Shown here: positions 16,459 through 25,114 of the stretch, piece by piece
Layout of the letters: every line of letters starts with the position of its first letter
How positions within the stretch are numbered: position 1 is the first letter of the stretch
Source: Mesorhizobium sp. YC-39
GTDB taxonomy: Bacteria; Pseudomonadota; Alphaproteobacteria; Rhizobiales; Rhizobiaceae
Assembly (NCBI RefSeq): GCF_025753795.1
Contig: NZ_JAOWPS010000002.1
Location: 1,000,501-1,064,500, forward strand
DNA length: 64,000 nucleotides
Direction of reading: 5' to 3'
Program-made: the position numbers and the translations under genes
The notes under the pieces: model-generated
Told to the model about the DNA's origin: nothing
Databases searched by the model: none
Seen by the model: only the letters and a program-made list of their open reading frames with translations

Positions 16459-17467
16459 AGCCGACGTCGAGCACGATCTTGCCTATATGTTCGCCCTCTT
16501 CCATCCGCTCATGCGCCCGCCACGCTTCCTTGAGCGGGAAGATCATGTCCATGACAGGCGCCACCTTGCGCGTACCGAGCAACGGCCACACCTGTGCCTC
16601 AAGTGCTGCGGCGATTGCCGCCTTGAACTCAACGGTGCGCGGCCGGAGCGTCGAGCCGGTGTGGACGAGCCGCTTGACCATGATCTTCGAAAAATCGGCG
16701 CTGGCGACCGCCCCGCCCTGCGTGGCGATCTGAACGATGCGGCCTTCTATCGCCGCAGCCTCATAGTTTCGCGCCACATAGTCGCCGCCGACCATGTCGA
16801 GGATGACATTGGCGCCCTTGCCTCCGGTCGCCTCCTTGACCGCCGCGACGAAATCCTCCTCGCGGTAGTTGATCGCCCGGTCGGCGCCAAGCTTCAGGCA
16901 GGCGTCGCATTTCTCCTTGGTGCCGGCGGTGGTGACGACATAGGCGCCGAAGGCAGACGCCAGCTGGATCGCCGTGGTGCCGATGCCGGACGAGCCGCCA
17001 TGGACGAGCAGCGTCTCGCCGCTCTTCAGGCCGCCGCGTTCGAACACATTGTGCCAGACGGTGAAGTAGTTTTCAGGCACCGCCGCCGCTTCGGTGTGGG
17101 TGAAGCCGGCGGGCAGCGGCAGCACGCTGCCGGCATGGACCTTGACATATTCGGCATAGCCGCCGCCCGGCGTCAGCGCACAGACCCGGTCGCCGACGCG
17201 CCAGCGCGATATCTCGTCGCCAAGGGCCGCCACTTCGCCTGCTGCCTCCAGACCGGGCAGATCGGATGCGCCGGGCGGCGGCGGATAGGCGCCCTTGCGC
17301 TGCTGCACATCCGGCCGGTTGACACCGGCGGCACGTACCCGGATCAGGATTTCGCCGGGGCCGGGCGTCGGCACATCGCGTGTTTCCGGTTTCAGCACCC
17401 GCGGCCCGCCGGGTTCGGAGATTGCAATGGCCGTCATCTTCGCCGGAATTTTCTGTGCGCTCGCCAT
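16457..17467 (-). CDS. NAD(P)H quinone oxidoreductase, zinc-independent MDR family (PIG3-like)
   Basis: A 336-residue medium-chain dehydrogenase/reductase. The GroES-like half opens with ISEPGGPRVLKPETRDVPTP; the nucleotide-binding site is VHGGSSGIGTTAIQLA, characteristic of the PIG3/TP53I3 quinone oxidoreductase group, and no structural zinc cysteines are seen. It should reduce quinones or enals with NADPH in the cytosol. Start choice is uncertain: ATGs at 17506, 17467 and 17440 are all in frame, and 17467 gives a short natural leader. Divergent from the DUF1192 gene; its 3' end overlaps a palindromic repeat. Confidence 0.88.
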   Translation of the reverse strand: MASAQKIPAKMTAIAISEPGGPRVLKPETRDVPTPGPGEILIRVRAAGVNRPDVQQRKGAYPPPPGASDLPGLEAAGEVAALGDEISRWRVGDRVCALTPGGGYAEYVKVHAGSVLPLPAGFTHTEAAAVPENYFTVWHNVFERGGLKSGETLLVHGGSSGIGTTAIQLASAFGAYVVTTAGTKEKCDACLKLGADRAINYREEDFVAAVKEATGGKGANVILDMVGGDYVARNYEAAAIEGRIVQIATQGGAVASADFSKIMVKRLVHTGSTLRPRTVEFKAAIAAALEAQVWPLLGTRKVAPVMDMIFPLKEAWRAHERMEEGEHIGKIVLDVG

Positions 17468-17602
17468 GAACTGTCCCGTGCCGGTCTGATTGCCGGCTGT
17501 TTGCATCAGCACCCCTGCCCTATGTATGCTGATTGCCAAATCAGGCAAATGGCCAAACTGACGTAGCGAAACCGCAATTGACCTCACCAGGGAGGAGCGA
17601 CG

Positions 17603-17797
17603 ATGGCGATCTTCGACGACGAACCCAAGAAGAAAGCGCGCCCGCACGAGATCGGCCAGGACCTGGCGCTGCTCTCAGTCGACGAACTGTCCGAGCGGAT
17701 CGGCATCCTGCGCGACGAGATCGCGCGGCTGGAGGCTGAACTCAAGGCCAAGGACACCACCAAGTCCGCGGCCGAGGCGCTGTTCCGCCGCGGATAG
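17603..17797 (+). CDS. DUF1192 family protein
   Basis: A 64-residue protein of the alphaproteobacterial DUF1192 family: MAIFDDEPKKKARPHEIGQD, then LSVDELSERIGILRDEIARLEAEL, a short coiled coil, ending FRRG. Function unknown. The start at 17603 follows AGGGAGGAG. It is divergent from the quinone oxidoreductase gene and about 100 bases before the MFS gene. Confidence 0.9.
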   Translation: MAIFDDEPKKKARPHEIGQDLALLSVDELSERIGILRDEIARLEAELKAKDTTKSAAEALFRRG

Positions 17798-17895
17798 GTT
17801 CCGCGCATCGTTTCCGGTGTCGAAGCGACGCCGCCGAAAAGCCTGAATGCAATTGTCTTCCGCCCTGCCACCCAAGCTCCAGCCCGGATCAGCAA

Positions 17896-19143
17896 ATGTT
17901 CGCAACATACAGACCGATCCTCTCGCTGCTTCGCGGCACTGCTTTCCTGCTGGCGGCGTCCGGATTGCATGGCCTGCTGCTGCCGTTGCGCGGCCAGCTG
18001 GAAGGGTTCTCGACCGCATCGCTCGGCCTGATGGGTACGGCCTGGGCCGGCGGCTTCGTCACCGGCTGCTTTTTTGCCCCGCGCCTCGTGCGCCGCGCCG
18101 GCCATGTCAGGGCCTTCGGCGCCTTTGCCGCGTCGGGGGCGATCGTGGCGCTGCTGACCGGCCTGATCATCGATGAATACACATGGATCCTGCTGCGCGC
18201 CTTCACCGGCTTTACCATGGCCGGTGCCTTCATGGTCATCGAAAGCTGGCTGAACGAGAAGGCCACCAACGAGAATCGCGGCACCGTCTTCGGCCTCTAT
18301 ATGATGGTGACTTACGCCTCGATCATGGGCGGCCAGATGATCGTTGCCGGCGGCGACGTGAAATCGGCCTCGCTGTTCATGATCACCGGCATCCTGTTTT
18401 GCCTGTCGCTGATCCCGACCGCGGTCTCGACGCAGTCGCACCCCAAGCCGCTGCAGGACGTCAAGCTCGACGTCAAGGGGCTCTATGCCAATTCGCCAGT
18501 GTCGGCGATCGCCTGCCTTCTGATTGGTATCGCCAATGGCGCCTGGGGCACGCTTGGCGCCGTCTATGGCGCCCGCATCGGCATTTCCACGGCCGAGATC
18601 GCTCTGATGATGAGCCTGGTGGTTGTTGCCGGCGCTGCCATGCAGCTGCCGGCCGGGCGTCTCTCCGATAAGACGGATCGTCGCTTCGTGCTTGCCGGCG
18701 CTGCCTTCGGCGCAGCGCTGTTCGCCATCGCCATCTTCCTGTTCGAACCGCGATCCGGCGTCTTCGTCATTGTCTGCACCGCTGCCTATGGCGCCTTCGC
18801 CTACACGCTTTATTCGATCGCCGTGGCGCATGCCAACGACCATGCCCGATCGGAGGATTTCGTCAAAGTGTCGGGCGGCCTGCTGCTGCTCTATGGTTTC
18901 GGCACGATGATCGGGCCGATGCTGGCCGCCGGCCTGATGGGCTGGATGCGTCCCGAAGGCCTGTTCCTGGCGACCGCGCTGGCGCATCTTTGCCTGGCTG
19001 CCTATACGCTGCTGCGCATCAGCCGCCGCGCGCCGGTGCCGATCGAAAACCGCGACGCCTTCAAGACCCAGCCGGCCGAGCGTTCGCTCACGCCGGAGGC
19101 ATTGCGGCTCGACCCACGCAGAAAAGATGAAACCGACGGTTGA
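17896..19143 (+). CDS. MFS transporter (YcaD-like)
   Basis: A 415-residue inner-membrane transporter with 12 predicted helices in two halves, the second beginning near residue 205 after a loop rich in Lys/Asp. The segment ATNENRGTVFGLYMMVTY in the fourth-to-fifth helix region and RIGISTAEIALMMS in the second half are of the kind seen in the YcaD-type MFS subfamily. Substrate unknown. The C-terminal tail after residue 375 is soluble and Arg/Pro-rich. The ArsR-type regulator gene follows 31 bases later on the same strand and may belong to the same transcript. Confidence 0.85.
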   Translation: MFATYRPILSLLRGTAFLLAASGLHGLLLPLRGQLEGFSTASLGLMGTAWAGGFVTGCFFAPRLVRRAGHVRAFGAFAASGAIVALLTGLIIDEYTWILLRAFTGFTMAGAFMVIESWLNEKATNENRGTVFGLYMMVTYASIMGGQMIVAGGDVKSASLFMITGILFCLSLIPTAVSTQSHPKPLQDVKLDVKGLYANSPVSAIACLLIGIANGAWGTLGAVYGARIGISTAEIALMMSLVVVAGAAMQLPAGRLSDKTDRRFVLAGAAFGAALFAIAIFLFEPRSGVFVIVCTAAYGAFAYTLYSIAVAHANDHARSEDFVKVSGGLLLLYGFGTMIGPMLAAGLMGWMRPEGLFLATALAHLCLAAYTLLRISRRAPVPIENRDAFKTQPAERSLTPEALRLDPRRKDETDG

Positions 19144-19174
19144 GATTCGAAAGGCTTTGCCTCACAAATAAGGC

Positions 19175-19462
19175 ATGATCTTTTCTGACGCCTTCATGGC
19201 GATTGCCGATCCCAACCGGCGCTATCTCTTGGAAGAGCTCCGGCGCGGCCCGAAGACCGTCAACGAACTGGCTGCCGGCTTGCCGGTTTCGCGCCCAGCG
19301 GTTTCGCAGCACCTGAAGGTGCTGCTCGAGGCCGGACTGGTCAACGCCAAGGCCGAAGGCACCAGGCGCGTCTATACCGTCAGCAATGCCGGCTTCCTCC
19401 GGCTCAACCTTTGGCTCGACCAGTTCTGGGATGCGGGAGAGCTTGGCTCGCCCGGGAACTGA
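19175..19462 (+). CDS. ArsR-family winged-helix regulator
   Basis: A 95-residue repressor-type protein. The winged helix covers residues 5-75, with the recognition helix in GLPVSRPAVSQHLKVLLEAG and wing TRRVYTVS. The metal-binding ELCVCDL motif of ArsR/SmtB is absent (here the corresponding stretch reads TVNELAAGLPV), so this is probably a non-metal member such as those controlling polyketide cyclase/SRPBCC genes. The C-terminus has LNLWLDQFWD. It follows the MFS gene closely; its targets are not evident. Confidence 0.87.
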   Translation: MIFSDAFMAIADPNRRYLLEELRRGPKTVNELAAGLPVSRPAVSQHLKVLLEAGLVNAKAEGTRRVYTVSNAGFLRLNLWLDQFWDAGELGSPGN

Positions 19463-19510
19463 AGTCCCGCGAAGGCGGTACCAATCGGTTTCATGACGGA
19501 GGGAACGATT

Positions 19511-19900
19511 ATGGGACGCGAAGCGCTTCTTGGCGCATTGACTGCGGTTAATCTGGTTTTGCTCGCAGGGATCGGGCTGACGCAGATTCTGCCGGCGAAG
19601 GCACAAGATGGCGCAGGCATATTGCGCGGCAGCGGACTCGAGATTGTCGATCGCGAGGGCCGGTTGCGCTCCAGCATTTCCATTCAGCCAGCGGCGGCGG
19701 GCAAGGCCGAAACCGTTCTGTTCCGCCTGATCCCCGAGAATGGCCAACCCTCGGTCAAGATCAGCGCTTCGGTCGCCAGCGCCGGGTTGAGTTTCGTCGG
19801 CGGAGACGACAAGAGCTACATCATCCTCGAAGCGGCAGGATCCGAGAGCCAGCTCAAGATGGTGGAGCCGGACGGCCGCGAGAAGGTGTTCGCACCATAA
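19511..19900 (+). CDS. Exported hypothetical protein
   Basis: A 129-residue protein with a signal-peptide-like N-terminus (basic MGRE, hydrophobic residues 6-24, then AKA cleavage-like site near 29-31). The mature part alternates polar and hydrophobic residues (GLEIVDREGRLRSSISIQPA, AGLSFVGGDDKSYIIL), suggesting a small beta sandwich outside the cytoplasm. I do not recognise the family. The ATG at 19511 has GGAGGGA 8 bases upstream and is preferred to the in-frame ATG at 19493. Confidence 0.72.
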   Translation: MGREALLGALTAVNLVLLAGIGLTQILPAKAQDGAGILRGSGLEIVDREGRLRSSISIQPAAAGKAETVLFRLIPENGQPSVKISASVASAGLSFVGGDDKSYIILEAAGSESQLKMVEPDGREKVFAP

Positions 19901-19923
19901 AAAGTGGCAGGCAGGAATCGGAT

Positions 19924-20580
19924 CTAGCCGTTGTTGTAGGGAAACAGTTTGAAATAAGGCTGCGCTTCCTCGATCACACGGGCCACCGACGGGCGTTCAA
20001 GCAGGCGGTCGTGATAGCGTTTTGCCGCTGGATATTTGTCACCGAAGGGTTCGACCTTGTTGGCATAGAACAGCGCAGGCGCCGCAGCGCAATCGGCCAT
20101 GGTGAAGGCCTCGCCCACCGCCCATGTCTGTGCTTGCATCTCCTGCTCGATAATGGCGTACGAGCCACGCAGTTGAGCGCGGGCCTGCTCGACGCCGAAC
20201 GGATCGGTCTTGCCTTCCGGCCGCAAACGGTCGCCAACGATCTTCTGCATCGGCTCCTGCACGTAGAAATCATAGAAACGGTCGGCCAGGCGAACCTGGC
20301 GGGCGAGATCGATATCGGCGGGGATCATCTCGACCGGACCAGGATAGTGCGCATTGAGATATTCGATGACGATGGTCGATTCCGGCACCGTCTGGTTCAA
20401 CGCCTCGTCGCGCAGCACCGGCATCTTTCCGGTCGGCGACAGTTTCAGGAACGCCGCTCGCGACTGTTCGTTGCCGAGATCGACAACGACCGACGCGAAC
20501 GGCGTGCCATTCTCGTAGAGCGCGATCAGCGGCTTCCAGCAGAAGGAGGCCAGCGGGTGAAGATGCATCGTCAGGGACAT
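19924..20580 (-). CDS. Glutathione S-transferase
   Basis: A 218-residue two-domain GST. The N-terminal thioredoxin-like domain holds the glutathione-binding GKMPVLRDE and PESTIVIEYLNAHYP segments (cis-Pro and Glu-Ser), and the all-helical C-terminal domain has the AFTMADCAAAPALFYA N-capping/hydrophobic-staple motif. It should conjugate or reduce electrophiles with glutathione in the cytosol. ATG 20580 gives MSLTMHLHPLASFCWKP; the extra N-terminal residues of the longer frame look non-coding. Probably independent of the hydrolase gene 98 bases upstream. Confidence 0.9.
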   Translation of the reverse strand: MSLTMHLHPLASFCWKPLIALYENGTPFASVVVDLGNEQSRAAFLKLSPTGKMPVLRDEALNQTVPESTIVIEYLNAHYPGPVEMIPADIDLARQVRLADRFYDFYVQEPMQKIVGDRLRPEGKTDPFGVEQARAQLRGSYAIIEQEMQAQTWAVGEAFTMADCAAAPALFYANKVEPFGDKYPAAKRYHDRLLERPSVARVIEEAQPYFKLFPYNNG

Positions 20581-20678
20581 TGTTTCGCTTTCCGTGGTTC
20601 GCGCGGTTTGCCCTTGCTCAGATTGCTGGGGAGCCAAACAGACGCGGCTGCTTACTATTGCGGCCAATATGGTGCGCC

Positions 20679-21533
20679 TCAAGACCCAGCGCCGCTCTCT
20701 CTGGCTTGGCAATGCGCCGTGATCGCGGCAACGATTGCGCCCCAATCATCGGGATGCAATTCATGGCCGCCGCCTTCGATGCGGACAAGCCTCGCACCGG
20801 CAACGGCCTCTGCGACAGCGGCGCCATGCTCGATGGGAAAGATCGGATCCGCCGTGCCATGGATGACGAGGAGCGGAACCTTTAATTCGCGCAGGTCGCC
20901 TTTGCTGTCCTCATCACCCTTGAGCAGGAAATGATTGGTCGCGCTCAACAGGCCACCGGACCGGTCGTAATCCTGTTCGACGAAACGCCTCGTCCGCTCC
21001 TCGTCGAATGGATGCGCGGTGCCGGCGATGGCCTGTGCGTCCTTGACGATGAAGTCGACCACCTGGTCACGGTCGGACCAGTCGACGTCAGCCCCTTTGG
21101 CCGAGTGCTTCTTATAGGCCTCGCTCGTCCCGGGCAGATGCGACATATCGATCCCGGCCGGCGACGTGCTGATCGCGGTGAGCGAGAGGACGCGCGACGG
21201 ATATTTCAGCGCCACAAGCTGCGCGATCATGCCACCCATCGACATGCCAGCCACATGCGCTTTGCTGATGCCATGGTGATCGAGCACGCGAATGGCATCA
21301 TCCGTCATGTCGTCGAATGTGTAGGGCGGCTCGCCCGGCGCATATTTGGTCGAGTGGCCGGTGTCACGATTGTCATAGCGGATCACAAACAGACCCTCTT
21401 CGGCCAGTTTCCGGCAAAATGCCTCCGGCCACCAGAGCATCGACGCCATGGCGCCCATGATCAGCAGCACCGGCGGATGCGCCGGATCACCAAATGTCTG
21501 GGATGCGATGTCGGGTTCCGCAGTCTTCGTCAT
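20679..21533 (-). CDS. Alpha/beta hydrolase
   Basis: A 284-residue alpha/beta hydrolase. The nucleophile elbow is VAGMSMGGMIAQLVAL (Ser in GMSMGG), the oxyanion-side motif is HPPVLLIMG, the Asp is in LLVIHGTADPIFP, and the His in EGGGHELHPDDWG. It resembles esterases/3-oxoadipate enol-lactonase-like enzymes, but no specific substrate is evident. The ATG at 21533 has GAGGAGGAG just upstream. It is divergent from the HxlR regulator gene, with paired repeats between, so it is the regulator's likely target. Confidence 0.88.
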   Translation of the reverse strand: MTKTAEPDIASQTFGDPAHPPVLLIMGAMASMLWWPEAFCRKLAEEGLFVIRYDNRDTGHSTKYAPGEPPYTFDDMTDDAIRVLDHHGISKAHVAGMSMGGMIAQLVALKYPSRVLSLTAISTSPAGIDMSHLPGTSEAYKKHSAKGADVDWSDRDQVVDFIVKDAQAIAGTAHPFDEERTRRFVEQDYDRSGGLLSATNHFLLKGDEDSKGDLRELKVPLLVIHGTADPIFPIEHGAAVAEAVAGARLVRIEGGGHELHPDDWGAIVAAITAHCQARESGAGS

Positions 21534-21568
21534 GGTCGCGATCTCCTCCTCATAAACCAATTGCATTC

Positions 21569-21617
21569 TGCAATCAGTTGCACGATAATAAAACTGATAT
21601 CATAATGCAACCAGTTT
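21569..21617. promoter_or_regulatory. Candidate HxlR operator region
   Basis: Two direct repeats TGCAAYCAGTT at 21569-21579 and 21606-21616, plus inverted arms AAACTG (21591-21596) and CAGTTT (21612-21617), in the 100-bp gap between the hydrolase and HxlR genes. Confidence 0.5.
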
Positions 21618-21633
21618 TTCCCTGGAGAATCGC

Positions 21634-22158
21634 ATGAGCACCGATCACCGGTCCGGATGCCCGATCAACCTGTCGCTCGAAGTCTTTGGCGACCGCTGGA
21701 GCCTGATCATCCTTCGCGACATGATTTTCGGCGGCAGACGCCATTTTCGCGAATTGCTCAACGGTTCGATCGAGGGCATCGCCTCCAACATCCTCGCCGA
21801 CCGGCTGAAGCGGTTGATGGAATTGGGCATGCTGACCAAGGCCGACGATCCCTCCCACAAGCAGAAGGCGATCTATAGCCTGACCGAAATGGCGATAACC
21901 CTGGTGCCGATCCTGGCGCATCTCGGCGCCTGGGGCCGCGTCTGGCTACCGGTCAGCGAAGAACTCTCGATCCGCGCCGAGCTCCTCGAAAAGGGCGGCC
22001 CGCCGTTGTGGGACAAGTTCATGGACGAATTGCGCCACGAGCATCTGGGCGCACCTACCGTCGTGTCAGGCCCCACGGTCCGCGCGACCTTACAGGCCGG
22101 ATACGAAGCTTTTGTCGCCCGCAAGGCGCCGGAGGCGGGGCGCGAACCGGCAGCCTGA
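21634..22158 (+). CDS. HxlR-family transcriptional regulator
   Basis: A 174-residue winged-helix regulator. The HxlR core is seen from residue 8: CPINLSLEVFGDRWSLIILRD, then HFRELLNGSIEGIASNILADRL and the wing KQKAIYSLTE. The single cysteine near the N-terminus could sense electrophiles or oxidants as in some HxlR proteins, which is inference. The C-terminal extension after residue 115 is unusual in length for the family. Divergent from the alpha/beta hydrolase, which it likely controls together with itself through the shared repeats. Confidence 0.9.
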   Translation: MSTDHRSGCPINLSLEVFGDRWSLIILRDMIFGGRRHFRELLNGSIEGIASNILADRLKRLMELGMLTKADDPSHKQKAIYSLTEMAITLVPILAHLGAWGRVWLPVSEELSIRAELLEKGGPPLWDKFMDELRHEHLGAPTVVSGPTVRATLQAGYEAFVARKAPEAGREPAA

Positions 22159-22237
22159 TCAACTTATTTTCCCAATTGCGGGCCGGCTCTGCTATCAAGG
22201 GGCTGAAAATCATAATTCAAGGGATTGGATAGCGCTC

Positions 22238-22471
22238 TTGGTCGAGAACTCTAAGGATACCGCGCGCGCACGCGCGGATTTGCGTTTCAAGAAGCAGGAA
22301 GAGGCAGCCACTGTCCGCCAGAAAGCGATGGCCGAATATGTCGCCGAGAGCGACGCCCGCCAGGCCAAGACCAACAAGCTGAGAGCACTGCGTCTCGCCA
22401 AGGAAGCGGAAGACTTGGCCAATGCGCCACCTGCCCCGGTGAAAAAGCCGGCGCGCGCCAAGAAAAAATAG
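22238..22471 (+). CDS. Small charged hypothetical protein
   Basis: A 77-residue, very Lys/Ala/Glu-rich protein reading VENSKDTARARADLRFKKQE near the start, with a long helical middle and a Pro/Lys/Ala tail ending KKPARAKKK. The likely start is the TTG at 22238 since no ATG fits; the next in-frame ATG upstream (22112) lies inside the HxlR gene. Composition suggests a nucleic-acid-associated protein, which is inference. The weak start and unknown family lower confidence. Confidence 0.6.
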   Translation: MVENSKDTARARADLRFKKQEEAATVRQKAMAEYVAESDARQAKTNKLRALRLAKEAEDLANAPPAPVKKPARAKKK

Positions 22472-22664
22472 CCCATCCGCTGAACCTCCGCCTAAGGCCT
22501 GGAAGCGGCCGGAAGGCTGCGCCATGATCCGCTGGCGCGAGTCAACGACCCGTTCCAGAATGCCATCCATTCCGTTTCTTCACGCAAAGCAATTTCAACC
22601 GAAACCGGGATTTTGCATCTCCCGCTCCCGGTCGATGATTGACGCGCCTCAACAGGAGAATGCC

Positions 22665-23096
22665 ATGACCGCGCTGACGCTCGACACCGCCATCAAGATC
22701 ATCGAGGCTGCCTTTGTCAAAGGCGCCGAACTCAAGCTCAAGCCGCTCGGCGTTTCCGTCCTTGATGCCGGCGCCCATCTGGTCGCCTTCCAGCGCCAGG
22801 ATGGCGCCTCGTTCCTGCGTCCGCAAATGTCGGCCGGCAAAGCCTATGGCGCGCTTGCCATTGGCATGGGTTCGCGCCGTGTCGAAGCCTTCGCCAAGGA
22901 ACGCCCGCATCTGGTCGCCGGCATCTCGGATGTCTCCGGCGGGCGCGTCCTGCCTGTCGTCGGCGGCGTGCTGATCCGCGACAAATCAGGCGCCATCGTC
23001 GGCGCTGTAGGCATTTCCGGCGACACGTCGGACAATGACGAGGCAGCGGCAATCGCCGGCATCGAGGCCGCCGGCTTCACCGCCGACCCAGGCTGA
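22665..23096 (+). CDS. GlcG/HbpS-family heme-binding-like protein (DUF336)
   Basis: A 143-residue protein of the GlcG/HbpS (Haem_degrading) family. Recognisable parts are the N-terminal helix TLDTAIKIIEAAFVKGAELK, the strand GVSVLDAGAHLVAFQRQDGA and the Gly-rich GGVLIRDKSGAIVGAVGISGDTSDNDE motif. Relatives bind heme or cobalamin, or accompany glycolate and diol metabolism; the role here is not evident. The ATG at 22665 follows AGGAG, whereas an earlier in-frame ATG at 22524 lacks a site. A repeat element follows. Confidence 0.88.
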   Translation: MTALTLDTAIKIIEAAFVKGAELKLKPLGVSVLDAGAHLVAFQRQDGASFLRPQMSAGKAYGALAIGMGSRRVEAFAKERPHLVAGISDVSGGRVLPVVGGVLIRDKSGAIVGAVGISGDTSDNDEAAAIAGIEAAGFTADPG

Positions 23097-23112
23097 GGTG
23101 GAGGAGTTTCCA

Positions 23113-23178
23113 ACGTCGTCATCCCAGGGCGGCGCAGGAGCGAAGCTCCGCCGCGGAGACCCTGGGATCCATGCCGTG
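23113..23178. repeat. Dispersed repeat with ATCCCAGGG / CCCTGGGAT arms
   Basis: CGTCATCCCAGGG, an internal GGAGCGAAGCTCC hairpin, and GACCCTGGGATCCATGCCGT. This is a form I recall as common between Mesorhizobium genes. Only one copy occurs in this window, so its repeat status rests on recollection. Confidence 0.55.
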
Positions 23179-23284
23179 ACCCTAGCCGAGGAGTGCCGCG
23201 GAGCGGAATTCTGCACCGAAGCAACGCTCTGAAGCCAATCGCCGGGCATGCCGTCGACGCGAGCGAAACTTCTACGCCGAGGAA

Positions 23285-23686
23285 CTAGTTCATATTAATA
23301 TCACGGCTGGCCGACCGCATCGACACCGAGAAGCCGGCCAGCACATCGATCAGCGCGATGACAGTCAGCGTGAAGAAGACGGAATGCGCCGCGCCCTTGA
23401 CCAGCAGGAACTCGACCAGGAACGCCACGAAGACGAAGGTCGACAACAAATGGTCCATGATCGAGGCGTTGGTCGTGCGTGTCGCCTTCACCATTTCGAT
23501 GAAGAAGAAGATCAGCCCGATCAGCACCATCAGGTCGCCAAGAGTCATCGAGAAGATGCCGCCCGACATCATGCGGACCGAGAACATTTCGCTCGCCCAC
23601 GGATCGTCGCCCCCGCCAAATATTCCCAGAAGCCCGAGATTGTAGAGCACGAAGGGCACGATCAGCAGCGGGATGGCACCGAACAT
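23285..23686 (-). CDS. Four-helix membrane protein, unknown function
   Basis: A 133-residue inner-membrane protein with about four transmembrane helices (roughly 3-22, 45-67, 80-100 and 105-125). The loop MVKATRTTNASIMDHLLS between helices two and three is polar. It resembles unannotated conserved alphaproteobacterial membrane proteins. The ATG at 23686 follows GGAGA; an in-frame ATG at 23731 adds a basic 15-residue leader. Not obviously linked with rpmF, which lies upstream on the same strand behind a terminator. Confidence 0.75.
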   Translation of the reverse strand: MFGAIPLLIVPFVLYNLGLLGIFGGGDDPWASEMFSVRMMSGGIFSMTLGDLMVLIGLIFFFIEMVKATRTTNASIMDHLLSTFVFVAFLVEFLLVKGAAHSVFFTLTVIALIDVLAGFSVSMRSASRDINMN

Positions 23687-23876
23687 AAGGCGTCTCCGGT
23701 TGGACTGTCTTCTGTAGTAGGCGCCCGGCATCCACCGTCAAGAATTTTCGCATGCGGCCGCGAACACGGACAAAGACGGTGCGAAACAACAATGTCAGCG
23801 GCGCCCGGCTGGCACCCGATGCGGCCACTGGGATGTCCGGGATTGGTTTCGGTGGACGATCGCCGGCGCCAAACGC

Positions 23877-23899
23877 AAAAAGACCGGCCAGAGGCCGGT
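23877..23899 (-). terminator. Terminator of rpmF
   Basis: On the minus strand, ACCGGCC / GGCCGGT around TCT, followed by CTTTTTG. A second hairpin GCTTCTCCG / CGGAGAAGC lies between it and the rpmF stop. Confidence 0.82.
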
Positions 23900-23952
23900 C
23901 CTTTGAAAGTCACGAAACCGGGGAAGCTTCTCCGCTTTCCCGGAGAAGCTCC

Positions 23953-24135
23953 TCAGCTTTCCTTGGGCGTCAGCACCTGGCGGCCGCGATACATGCCGGT
24001 CTTCAGGTCGATATGATGCGGCCGGCGCATTTCGCCGGAATTCTTGTCCTCGACATAGGTCGGGGCCTTGAGGGCGTCGGCCGAGCGGCGCATGCCGCGC
24101 TTGGACGGAGAGGTTTTTCGTTTCGGAACGGCCAT
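23953..24135 (-). CDS. rpmF: 50S ribosomal protein L32
   Basis: A 60-residue ribosomal protein of the large subunit. It opens with the invariant [18 protein letters not shown] and contains [15 protein letters not shown]. There are no cysteines, so this is the zinc-free form usual in alphaproteobacteria. It lies downstream of mtgA on the same strand, the gene order known from rhizobia, with 139 bases between that likely contain its own promoter, and ends at a strong terminator. Confidence 0.97.
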   Translation of the reverse strand: MAVPKRKTSPSKRGMRRSADALKAPTYVEDKNSGEMRRPHHIDLKTGMYRGRQVLTPKES

Positions 24136-24274
24136 GGATATGCTCCACTAGATGGTCAAAATGCCCCGGCCGCCCTCGTGAAAGGGCCGCGTCAGGGGCC
24201 GGAATCTGAGAAAGTCGGGTGCCTATACACGCCTGATGCCGTTTTGGCCAGCACCGAAGCGAATTTTTTTGCGC

Positions 24275-25036
24275 CTACTGGAGACAGCCGACATAGGCGC
24301 CGGACCGGCCCGCGCGCCGCTCGATCAGCAAGGCCAGCCGTCTCAGCCCCTGCCCAGGTTTAGCCGGGTTGCGCGCGATCGGGTTCGGCAAGGTGACGGC
24401 AAGCAGCGCCGCCTGCCGTCGCGACAATTGTTTTGCCGAAACGCCGAAATGATGCTGGGCGGCGGCCTCGATGCCATAGACGCCCGGCCCCCATTCGGCG
24501 ATGTTGAGGTAGATTTCCATGATGCGCCGTTTCGACATCACCGCGTCGAAATAAACGGCCAGCGGCAGTTCGACGACCTTGCGCACCGAGCCCAGCGGCC
24601 GCGACCAGAGATAGAGGTTCTTCACCGTCTGCATGGTGATGGTTGAGGCACCGCGTGTAGCCTCGCCGGCCAGCGCATCGTCGACGACGCCCCTCAATTC
24701 GCCAAGATCGATGCCGCGGTGGAAACAGAACTGCCCGTCTTCCGACATGATGACCGAATGCGCCAGCACCGGCGCCACATCGTCGATCGAAACCCAGCGC
24801 CGGTCATAGCCGGAAAACGTCGCCAGATCCTTCAGCATCAGCGTCGACACCGGATGCACGAACCACGGCAGATAGAGGAAGGTCAGCACCGCCGGAATCA
24901 GCGCCAGCACAAGCACGACGGCGATGCCGCGCCGGACCCAGCGTTTGAGACCGATGCGGTTGCCGCGTTTCGGTCTACCCGCCATGTCCAACCCTTCGGT
25001 TTCGAGATCGACGATCGGTTCCGCCAAGCCGTCCAA
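24275..25036 (-). CDS. mtgA: Monofunctional biosynthetic peptidoglycan transglycosylase
   Basis: A 253-residue GT51 enzyme that polymerises lipid II into glycan strands. One transmembrane helix at about 35-57 anchors it in the inner membrane. The GT51 motifs are intact: catalytic Glu in [14 protein letters not shown], the [16 protein letters not shown] block and [20 protein letters not shown]. No penicillin-binding transpeptidase domain follows, which defines MtgA. The start may instead be the in-frame ATG at 24985 ([10 protein letters not shown]). It is divergent from the prenyl synthase gene and upstream of rpmF. Confidence 0.94.
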   Translation of the reverse strand: MDGLAEPIVDLETEGLDMAGRPKRGNRIGLKRWVRRGIAVVLVLALIPAVLTFLYLPWFVHPVSTLMLKDLATFSGYDRRWVSIDDVAPVLAHSVIMSEDGQFCFHRGIDLGELRGVVDDALAGEATRGASTITMQTVKNLYLWSRPLGSVRKVVELPLAVYFDAVMSKRRIMEIYLNIAEWGPGVYGIEAAAQHHFGVSAKQLSRRQAALLAVTLPNPIARNPAKPGQGLRRLALLIERRAGRSGAYVGCLQ

Positions 25037-25114
25037 CCCACGCTACTCCTTGCCCCGGCATAATGGCGCTTGGCTTCTTGCGCAACGTCTGAGTGTCGGC
25101 TACCGGTCCCGGCC

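Noticed and set aside
23108..23250. Small basic protein downstream of the GlcG-like gene
   Set aside because: The open frames here are translations of a dispersed palindromic repeat.
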